DNA of 64,000 nucleotides. It comes from Cheiracanthium punctorium (lineage: Eukaryota > Arthropoda > Arachnida > Araneae > Cheiracanthiidae). The stretch spans positions 20,114-84,113 of the forward strand of contig JAWZYV010016594.1 in assembly GCA_038373885.1 (NCBI GenBank). The letters run 5' to 3'. Within the stretch, counting starts at the first letter, position 1. Every line of letters starts with the position of its first letter. This document shows, in pieces, positions 55,462 through 64,000 of this stretch. The notes under the pieces are model-generated. The model was not told where the DNA came from. It saw only the letters and a program-made list of their open reading frames with translations, and ran no database searches. The position numbers and the translations under genes are program-made.

Positions 55462-57792
55462 TATAAAATATTTTATTGAGTATTCAGGATTTTACTTTAG
55501 ATTCTTAGAGTCGTAAATAACGTTTTTGTCATTTCAGTCATTGTCCCTGCCATTTCTGTACCATATGCATCATTTCTCTCACAGCAGGGCTACAAAAATA
55601 CTTATGTAAAGAATGCCAAAGGTAATTTTTTTAAATCATACATCAAATATAACATTTCGATTCAAAAGAAGTAAAAAGAAAAAAAAATCATTAAAAATGT
55701 GTGATTATGCAAATTCATCAGTGTCATTTCGCCCGTATCTAGAGACTCACTCTTACAGACTACCATCCAGAGAGCCGTAAGCGTCACAAAAAGGTCATCT
55801 TGTAGAGACTTAGATCTCGACTTAAGAAGAAACGCCCTTCCCTTGGTGCTCACTGATTCTTTCGCCAATCGGAATAATGAGAATTATAATGGAGTAAAAC
55901 AATCTCTTAATTTTAATGTGAAACGCGACTGCGGTGATGTTGAAAAGACTTCTGCTTTCGCCTGCATTTGTTTCAAGACGCTACCCCCACCCCTGTAAAA
56001 AAATAGTGGGCGTGATAAATTTTCTTCTCTGAAAATATGGCTCACCTTAAACCTTAATTGCATAGCGATAGATGTTTACATCATATGTTAAAAATCCTTT
56101 CACTACCGGATTAGAGTGCGAGCCAAATTTCTAACGTCGAACTTACATATAAAATATAGTTTTTGATAAAAAATGATCCATTTTATGAATAATAAAAATA
56201 TCAGATATTTATATACAAAATTGACATAGGAAATTTAGCTTACACTCGCGAATATCACATCATCGGCAGCGAATATGTCTAAAATTTATGCAATAAAGGG
56301 TTAATAGTGATTTCACTCTCGATGTACAGAAAACTGCTCTTTATACTCTTTAGAATTTCTCCTCCACTTGAGACAGATCAACCACATGTCTTGCTTCGTT
56401 TAACCTCCTCTCTCACTTCGGTCTCACTTTGGATTAATCCAAATCAACAGATACTGCGCTTCTCAAGCCGATAAAATCTGTCATATATTATATTTGGATG
56501 TGAATGAAGGTAATTTAAGCTGATGTATAGCATAATTTTTCTGAGCTCAATACAAGAGGAATATAAACACATTCAGTTCTTTAGCGATGAAAGTGTAATT
56601 GAGTGCAGACAGCTGTGTACCGAGGATTTCACTTAGGAGGGGGGCTACAGATGTAGTTGAACTACACTGTGTTATATAGTTAAGAGTGGGAACTCTCGTA
56701 TAACGCTAAAATGTTCTGCACTTTTTTCAATCATTTGGCCAGAAAACAGCAATTCACTAATACCGTCACCCGCTGCAGCGCCACAAACTATCCAATTCTT
56801 CCACTATATCAAAAGGTAAGCATTAAATACATACTCACAGAGATAAAATATCATGTAGAATTTAACTCGGTTCTAACGTCACTGAAATGACTAAAATTTT
56901 GTGTATTTTTAAAAAATAATTTGAGGATAATTTTAAAACTTAAATATATGAATTCTTTAATTCAATGACAGTATTCTATTTTTAAGAACGATTTGCACTC
57001 TTCTTTCTCTCTTTTTTAAAGGGGGAAGCCTTAGATCCCTCTATGGGTGTACATGTACTCTACGAAAGCCTACCCGGAATGAATTTTGAAAAAAATCCCC
57101 AAATATCCAGGCTTATAACACAGAAATGCTCGAATGTTTAGGAATAGCGAAATGAAATGATAGTGGAGTACAGCCTCCGATTCTTTCTAAGTTAGATCTT
57201 ATATTCGATTTACAGACACTTCTTCAAAAGCTATTTACGTTGTTAAAGTGACACGAAATTATGGTTCGTGCAACTTTTTTAAACACATTCACTCGTGAAA
57301 GTGAATGATTTTATATTCTTCTTCTGTGGGTAAATAGTCCGAAGGTCATACTAAAAACAAAAAGATAACATGATGAGATGAGCATGGGAAGTAACTAATA
57401 AGGTGGGGAGCTGGTGCATTGTAAAAACCGTGAATTCGATTTAGAGATAGTTTTTGGATGCATTTGGTAGCAAACATAAAATTGAATATTCAACAAATCT
57501 GATTTGCAAAAAAATTCCTAATGATTTATAAAGAATAATAATAATAATATTTCATAACTTTAAAAGTATTTTTAGAAAATACAATGTTTGATTTATTATA
57601 GTAAATAAAAATTGTTTGTCTGGCATTATTACAACATGAGATACACGTAATCGAAAAAGGGGGAAAATCCCAATTTTTCCGTAGTTCAAAGGTAGGGAGA
57701 CGCGCTATTACTTCAGTGCTTCAATTTTTTCCATTACAGACCAGATGCGCAGAATTAAACGCAACCGCCCCCACGTGCCAGACGTACCACAT
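55462..57792. other. Right-arm sequence with no recognisable gene
   Basis: Mirror of about 49,790-52,120. It contains the frame near 55,800-56,000 discussed under the left arm. Around 56,980-57,180 it is nearly identical to the left arm (about 99% over 240 bases), whereas around 56,150-56,470 it is about 93%. Confidence 0.4.
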
Positions 57793-58142
57793 CAACACCT
57801 CTTACATACAGAAAGCCTAACAACTGAAGATTTGACGTCATCACTAGGCCTTCAAATAATGACGTCATCACAGTTTTATTTTCATAAAGTAAAACTATTC
57901 AGACTTTTTAGTGGATGCTACAAATATTGAAAAATATTTTAGACGAGAGTTTTAAAACTTTTGTGATTTAAGAAGGTAAAAATAAAAATACCTTTGTGAT
58001 ACAGAACAATTTATTATGATCTATTTCTTTATCAAATTATATAATTATTTACAGTTAAAATTAAATTACAATTAAATTTTCTATCTCAAATCATTAAAAT
58101 GTTGTTATGCATGAGTAAATTCACAAGACATTTTAAATAGTA
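57793..58142 (+). mobile_element. MITE C, truncated mirror copy (C7)
   Basis: Begins CAACACCTCTTACATACAGA, then TTTGACGTCATCACTAGGCC and AATGACGTCATCACAG. It ends near TTCACAAGACATTTTAAATA, with the right terminus missing, exactly as in C6. Confidence 0.72.
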
Positions 58143-59243
58143 TAAAAAGTATGAACATTTAAATTTTATTGTCGGGTCAGTTCTGAGCTGTTGCTATGTC
58201 GTTGATATAAATACAACGTCATTTTTTGAGTGAATTTCAGTATTTCGGTTGCAAATTTTCTTTACAAACAGGGTTCAGATTCAATAGAGGAATAACTCAA
58301 GTTCTTTCCAAATAGACCCAATTCAGGCATAATGCATACCGGGTATCCAGTGTGAAAATCAAAAACTCAAAACTTAAGATATTGTCCGATTAAAAAAAAA
58401 ATGCGTTTACACGATTATTAACCTACCGAAAGAACAACTTCTCCGCATTACGCTCTTATCGATGCAAAATGAATTTTTGGCCCTCCCTAGTAAACATCTG
58501 TAATGTTTTCTAATCTAATAAACCAATTCTGTTGGTCACAATGTGAAAAGTGTAGGAGCTTCTCAAAATAAAGTCTTTTTCTAATAATTAAGAGTTAGGA
58601 TAACGCGATACACGAGCGCAGTAGGACAAATTTCCTGCCCAAGCACTATCTGGTAGGAAAAAGTAGTTTTACAGACAATGTAAAATATGCTTTGCTGGTG
58701 TAAGCTAAGTAACATGTACGCACGATAAATGGCTGCTTAATTATGTGTTGCCATACACAAAAGCTGAAAAAGGAGATGCTACGTAACATAGTGAAGGAAA
58801 TTTATAGTGCATTATTTAATTTTATAGATAGTTTCTTCAACCAGCTTATGGAAAGCAGAATTGGACCTGGTGACTTAAGGATTTCGCCAGGCGAAATTTA
58901 AGTATGAAGTTAAACTTTGTATAGCAATATTATGTTTCCGATTGCTCATCATCATATAATAAAATTTATTATTTCGTAAATTTATCTTGATTTACTATTG
59001 ATTAAATAAACTGAAAATTTGTGTTGAAATTGTGACTGCAGCTTGAGTTTTTAAATATATGTAATTTTGAACCTGACCCTTTGCGGGACACAATGGGACA
59101 GGGATTGGGGTACAGTGGGACAATGTGTAAGAGATACGAAATCAGATGTAATATGCAACACATTACTATTACTACAATCAAATACAAGTTGAGATAGTTA
59201 ACACAGAAGTAATGAAAGCAGTTTTTAAATGACAAGCCTTAAA

Positions 59244-59427
59244 CATAGCTGCCCACTAGTCCGGCATATCATTAACCACTTTTTGCGAACAATAAATTTC
59301 CATAAGTATTTTTTCAAATTAGAGAATATCTGCGCCGCGCAATCCAAAATCTCTGTAGTTTTTTTAAAGCCCTATCCTGTTCCAAACAAAAGTGGCTAAT
59401 CAAATTCCGGAATAGTTGGCAGCTATG
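59244..59427. mobile_element. MITE B, mirror of B10
   Basis: The ends are CATAGCTGCCCACTAGTCCG and CGGAATAGTTGGCAGCTATG. It is 184 bp against 154 bp in B10, and the terminal inverted repeats have diverged independently. By eye the aligned parts are only roughly 80% identical. Confidence 0.75.
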
Positions 59428-59876
59428 CTTACGAATATTTATAATGATGAAACACACCTAAAAGCTGCAAAATGCTTTGCGCAAAAATGTTTGATGAATT
59501 AAAATTGTAAAATAACATCAGACGGGCGAATTCGCGTGAGCCCGTGACCTTCGCAAACAAGGCCTGCTGGCTTAAATATCGAGTCATCCTATGTAGGCTG
59601 AATTTGTGATACGTTATGAAATTATTATAAAGTTATTTATATGATACGATTAATATGATGCAAATGCATTCGAATGTATTGCAGCTCCAATATTTAATAT
59701 ATAATTTTAACTTTTTTTCTGGAGTATTTTTAACCACTGATAAATTTTATAAAATGATGATGAGCAACCAGAATTTTAATTTTATTTTACAAATTTTCAT
59801 TTTATACCTAAATCGGCCTTACGCCAGCAGCCGTGTGCTCAGAAGTCACAGCTACATACATAAGTTAGTGGATTTC

Positions 59877-60010
59877 GAAGTTGACAACGTTTTTCGGAAT
59901 ATACTTAACCATTTTTTTAAACAGTAATTGTTCTTTAAAATTATCGCAAAATTTCGATGTTAAACATGGGGCTGATTATCATTTCGAAAAAATGTTAAAG
60001 ATCAGAGTAA
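59877..60010. mobile_element. MITE B fragment, mirror of B11
   Basis: TTGACAACGTTTTTCGGAAT and ATACTTAACCATTTTTTTAA are the mirrored half-stem, followed by ACAGTAATTG. Confidence 0.4.
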
Positions 60011-61605
60011 AGATCATTACATACATATAATTAAAAAAGTTTAAACTTAAATTAAACAAAGATTTATTGGATGATAACTTACTGCTCAAACCCATGAAAG
60101 AAAACTTACTTGATTTTTTCCATTAGTAATAGTTGGAACAAAAGTGGCTGTAACTTTCCTATAAGATGAAATGTGACAGTGACTAGTTTCCACAATGTTG
60201 CCATACAGGTTAACTACATTATGGAATTTTTTTTCTAATTTTTGAGCTTTTGTATCAGAAAAATATGTATCTTCCCACTGTGCCCGCCTCTCCCCTATTC
60301 ATCGATTAAAGATAGGTGATACAATTACTTAGAACAAGTGAATGACAGAATGTAGATGGTCAGCCTATCCGACCTTTTTAAATTATTCAGAGTAGTTTCA
60401 TGTTTCTTTAGTTTCATGAAGTATAGTTTGTTTTCTTTATAAAAATGCCAAAATTGGACTTGCAGAGACGGGTTTAATTTTTGTCCAGCTAGATTACGAA
60501 AACCTCGCAAATGTGCTGTTCAAACGGTTTGTCATGAAACGCGTTGGGATTGGCAAGCCCACTGATTTTTTCTGAGACGGTTGTGTGAGAAAAGTGTTTA
60601 GTAATTGTCACCGGAAAAAAAATATTGAAATGATATCATTAGAATTCCCTTACCTGCTCTCCGCCTACTTTTTCATCGTCCATGTGCTCAAGTTACCTCG
60701 AGAAGATAGTTATCTTCAGGGGTTGATGAAAGACTGTCAGGCATGGTTAGGCGGTTTTAGCACCTGCTTTGGCAGAAGGTATGATCGAAATGTGTATGTT
60801 ACTTTTGCAAACGCTCATTTTTACTGCATGAATTGTCTTAAATTTTTTGGAAATGCAGGATATTTTGTCAATGTTAAGAATCAAATTCAGTTATTTTTTC
60901 TAGATAAAATAATTTTAAATTTAGTGCTTTATATCATGTTTTGTAATTATTAATTTCAAAAATGCTTGTCGCCTTAAAATTTCGTTTTATCCCCAGTTCT
61001 TAAAAAAAGTATTTTTGCTGCGTAAATCCAGCAGGAAAATTCGAACAGTCGAAAGAAATTAAGACCACATACTCGTGAATTTTGTAGTTAATAAAAAAAA
61101 TAAAAGAATTGTATTTGCTAGTTTATTTGTGAAGTATATAAACCTGGGCACGTTTCCCGAGGGTATCTGTGATTTGCATAAACGATTTTAACGCTAAAGC
61201 TGCAGTTAACTGCAACTAACTCATGATAAGCGTAAATTAACTGATGAAGTTGTTTCTCTATATAGGATAAAAATCAAGTCCTAAAATTGGTGGTATCTCA
61301 TCGTTACAAATTTAATTGATGTAGCCAAGCCTAATAAATTCAGGGAAACTTTATACATTAAGGAATGGTTCTAAAATGTCTTTTGGGCTTCCAAAGAAAC
61401 GTAGCTATAGCTCTATTACGAAGACTAGATGTTCTTGAGATTAGTGTGAGAAATCTATCACCAGAAAAGTAAAATCGAACGTTCATCATCATTTGAAATG
61501 CAGCAAGTAAGTGTTAGAAAGAAAGGAGAAGATAATCATCCTATTCAGAAAAAATACCAAGAAATAAGAGAAGACGATGAAAATATTGATTGAGTCAAAC
61601 AATAA

Positions 61606-61767
61606 CATAGCTGCCAACTCTTCCGGTTTTTCCGAAAGAATTTTCACAACTATCTTCAAACAGTTTTATTTTACAATAAAATTTTGGACTTATTTTAAGC
61701 TTAAATTCGTAACTAAAAATTAGTGGTGGAAAATCTTCCGGAAAAACCGGAAGAGTTGGCAGCTATG
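61606..61767. mobile_element. MITE A in the right arm (A7)
   Basis: 162 bp flanked by CAATAA on both sides (61,600-61,605 and 61,768-61,773), the mirror of A6's TTATTG. The insertion therefore predates the duplication. The full identity with A6 contrasts with ~12 differences in the next ~250 bases (61,355-61,605). Confidence 0.92.
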
Positions 61768-62305
61768 CAATAACTATCTGCAGTAAATGCAATGTACCAC
61801 TTCAAACAAAGTGTTTTACAGAATTCTAAAAAAAAAAAAGAATGAATAAATATCGTTTCATGCTGCCGTTGCGTTTTAGCAAAACTTTGTCATTTCTTTA
61901 ATAAATAATTTTTTCTTTTTAAGTCAATTTTATTCGTTTAGTTACCTAATAAAGTGAAGGAAGAGATATATCTGTCAAGTTTCAGTTAGTAGAAGTGTGA
62001 CCAGCAGGGAGTAGGTTAAGTTGAAGATTATAAGAATTATTTATCATAGGAAGTATTCCCGACAAACCAGCTCTAAGAACATTGCTTTTAAAGGACTATT
62101 TATCCATACATTTTTTTTCTTGTAATGGAATTTTGCAATTTTAAATTAGAAGAAAAATTATTTATTTATGAATGTTCATGTTGTAGTATTTATAACTAGA
62201 AATTTCATTATACAGAAGATAAGCTGCATAATTAATATAGCTACCGGAAGGAATAAATTCGAACACTGTTTAAATTAAGAATTGGTATTCCTTCTTGCAC
62301 TTTAA

Positions 62306-62448
62306 CATGACTGCCAAGTACTGCGTATTATTAAGCACTTTTTCAAAATAGTAACAAGCCCGTAATTTAAACTTAAACACATTCTTATACTATTTCAAAC
62401 AGAAAACTACCGTTCACAAAGAGTGGTTAGTTAAATCCTTAATACAGC
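62306..62448. mobile_element. MITE B, mirror of B9
   Basis: Begins CATGACTGCCAAGTACTGCG. The right stem reads CACAAAGAGTGGTTAGTTAA. Confidence 0.5.
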
Positions 62449-62680
62449 GTGGTTATAATAAAACGTCCCCTATTAAACAGCATTCTTCAGCTATAACTGG
62501 TAAGCAGATTGCTACCAAATTTGGCATATGGACTGTACACGAGATGCGCTCAAGCGAATTTTTTTAGAACGTTTAGTTAAAAAATATCCACTAGATGGCA
62601 CTTTGCATGGTGAAATCAGCTCAAATATTACCCAAATAAGTGATTAAATGCCCAAAAACTATTTGAATAAATGTTTGTGG
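62443..62680 (+). mobile_element. Mariner-type end fragment, mirror copy
   Basis: Begins TACAGCGTGGTTATAATAAA and continues through ATCCACTAGATGGCACTTTG, the mirror of 44,975-45,207. Confidence 0.45.
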
Positions 62681-62941
62681 AATAATCGTTTATAATCGTG
62701 TCAAGATGGTATCGATGTTTCTTGTGTTTTTATGTAAGAAACATCCTTTCTGGGAATACAGATGTGTACGTTTCTGTGAAATCAAAACGAATATTCTTTC
62801 TTAAAAGAAGTTTAAAAGTGGTAGGAATAATGTTTGGTCAGGGCGGGTAAAATGAATTGTAAAATCTTATTAAATATATTGAATTTTTGACCACGCGGAA
62901 TTTACTGGAATAACTTAAAAATCTCTTGTTGCAATACCGAG

Positions 62942-63140
62942 TGAAAGACTCCAACCTTTACGGGATATAATTAACCAGCATATGCACACATACAAGTTTT
63001 GAGATAACTTTTCAAAGAAGAAACCAACTCGTCTATTCTGCTGGCGATCCCATCTCGCTGCTAAATACTACTGGTTAAAAAAAGAACTAAAATCTTTGAA
63101 AAGTTTTTAAATTAAATTCCATAAAGGCTGGCACCACAGC
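62942..63140. mobile_element. MITE B, mirror of B8
   Basis: Left CCAACCTTTACGGGATATAA and right CATAAAGGCTGGCACCACAG keep the stem. The centre differs from B8 by an indel of about 20 bases. Confidence 0.5.
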
Positions 63141-63249
63141 TAAGTTTTATTTGCATGCACTTATCATTGAATATGTATATAAAAATCTCCAAAGTTTTAT
63201 AAATAAGCAGTTTTAGGGGATTTGATTTGAATGTGTGTGATTATGGCAA

Positions 63250-63463
63250 CGCTACACTAGGGCGACCTGTAAAGAGGGGTGCCTTGGCAGGAGGACTTTC
63301 TCAGGGGTTCTAACGCGTATTCACGTTACATCTGGAGAAAACCTACAAAAACCCCAGACCGTTAGATCGACAGCCGCTTGATGGGTCCCGAACCAGGGAC
63401 CTTCAAACTTCGGCCATCTACCATTTTCAGTGGCATAAACACTGTGCCATGGTGAGGCTTTAG
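63250..63463 (-). repeat. SINE-E, mirror of the 44.2-kb copy
   Basis: On the minus strand the A box reads TGGCACAGTG and the B box GGTTCGGGACCC. The body has AACGCGTATTCACGTTACAT (plus-strand reading) and ACCGTTAGATCGACAGCCGC. Confidence 0.72.
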
Positions 63464-63753
63464 GGGATTTGTAGGTGACCAGGTGGCACGCAAACAAACT
63501 CGCATAGTATGAGGTTTTCCTAATTAAAAGGACAATATTATTTTTCCCAATTTACGGGTCAAATACGAAGTTATTTGGGAAATATTTTGGGAGATTTGAG
63601 AAAGATTTTGTTAAGATTTTGGGTGAAGTTAAAAAAAAGAATATTGAAAATCTTCAGATATACTTTAAAGTAATTTTCTATAAGTAAAAAAAAAAAAGAC
63701 ATGAATGAGGTTTTAAAATGATCATCGACACAATTGATTAGTGTGGTAAGTAC

Positions 63754-64000
63754 CAACACTTGCTAGATATACGATGCCTCAGAACAAAAACTTTTACGTC
63801 ATCACTAGGGGTCACTAAAATGACGTCATCACATATTATTTTCACAAAGTAAAACTGTTCAAAGTTTATGGTGATTTTACTCCGCATAAAACATTTTAAT
63901 GATTTAACAGAGATGCCAAGTCTCCCGCTTTTTTCGAGAGATTTCCCACCACTAATTTTTACTTACAAACTTATGCTTAAAATAAGTCCAAATATTTAAT
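63754..64000. mobile_element. MITE C, mirror of C5, cut by the window end (C8)
   Basis: Begins CAACACTTGCTAGATATACG with TTTTACGTCATCACTAGGGG and AAATGACGTCATCACATA. It differs from the matching 155 bases of C5 at about three positions. A8 lies inside it. Confidence 0.78.
63908..64000. mobile_element. MITE A, mirror of A5, cut by the window end (A8)
   Basis: The first 93 bases, from CAGAGATGCCAAGTCTCCCG, are identical to the reverse complement of the right end of A5. Confidence 0.85.

Larger units (their letters stand above)
53812..64000 (-). repeat. Giant inverted repeat, right arm (runs off window)
   Basis: This is the reverse complement of 43,631-53,796. Its MITEs and SINE appear in mirrored order: C7, B10', B11', A7, B9', mariner-end fragment, B8', SINE-E, C8 with A8. 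Substitutions and indels of up to ~30 bp separate it from the left arm. The repeat is still pairing at base 64,000, so total length exceeds 20.3 kb. Confidence 0.93.

Noticed and set aside
51532..56000. Mirrored frame around 51,532-51,777 and 55,800-56,000 as an exon
   Set aside because: Arm-to-arm changes are mostly amino-acid-changing (about 8 against 2), and the right copy hits a stop earlier. It looks neutral.
48331..59235. Hydrophobic frame present in both arms as a membrane protein
   Set aside because: Openness in both arms follows from the arms being near copies. Its first bases lie at the edge of a MITE B target duplication and no family is recognised.
46688..60953. Mirrored open frames (46688-46960 minus, 60585-60953 plus) as a conserved Cys-containing protein gene
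   Set aside because: Between arms about 16 changes alter the amino acid and about one is silent. There is no sign of purifying selection, no recognised domain and no promoter or splice context.
1..64000. CRISPR array, operons or bacterial gene clusters
   Set aside because: No regular short direct repeats with unique spacers, no long adjoining ORFs and no ribosome binding pattern. The repeat content is eukaryotic.
1..64000. LTR retrotransposon or endogenous virus
   Set aside because: No long terminal repeats, primer-binding site, protease, integrase or envelope motifs were seen. The only reverse-element remnant is the LINE RNase H piece at 13.3 kb.
43631..64000. The giant inverted repeat as a Maverick/Polinton or a classical Foldback transposon
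   Set aside because: Maverick elements carry several large genes and short terminal repeats. Foldback elements have arms made of simple tandem repeats. Here the arms are ordinary genomic DNA with older MITEs and a SINE duplicated in place.

Overview
The window looks like non-coding DNA from an animal nuclear genome, most likely an arthropod and possibly a spider. It is very AT-rich and has no operons or long intact ORFs. It is packed with eukaryotic repeats: tRNA-derived SINEs, MITEs with clean target-site duplications (TSDs), a decayed LINE RNase H frame and a decayed Tc1-like transposase. The spider suggestion is an inference from the general character of the transposon remnants and is weak. 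No host gene could be recognised with confidence. All percent identities given here are counts by eye over short stretches.

Layout. From 1 to about 11 kb: short tandem repeats, a 22-bp perfect palindrome, six-copy fold-back family D (sixth copy at 37.3 kb), the ~1-kb fold-back element H with a D copy inside it, and a possible transposase scrap at 8.4 kb. From 12 to 20 kb: four degenerate same-orientation copies of one AT-rich segment (set 1), a SINE inserted into another SINE, a LINE RNase H pseudogene (13.3-13.9 kb) and a G-quadruplex motif. From 20 to 30 kb: a microsatellite-linked repeat, MITE families C, A and B, a SINE-like repeat J and a broken Tc1 transposase (28.3-28.8 kb). From 30 to 43 kb: three degenerate copies of another segment (set 2), more SINEs, and many A, B and C MITEs, several nested.

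From 43.6 kb to the window end lies one giant inverted repeat. A left arm (43,631-53,796) and a right arm (53,812 to at least 64,000) are separated by only 15 bases. The arms are collinear; nearly every MITE and SINE in the left arm has its mirror partner in the right. Next to the axis, each arm carries two tandem copies of a ~0.85-kb unit, giving four head-to-head copies. Arm-to-arm identity is uneven, from 162 of 162 bases in one MITE to roughly 80% in another. That pattern suggests local gene conversion or mixed ages rather than a simple sequencing fold-back.

The best-defined mobile family is MITE A: complete copies are exactly 162 bp, with termini CATAGCTGCC or CAGAGNTGCC and 6-7-bp TSDs. 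MITE B has a different interior but the same terminal ~13 bp and the same TSD length, so one transposase may have moved both. MITE C carries several copies of TGACGTCA, a CRE/ATF-type site.
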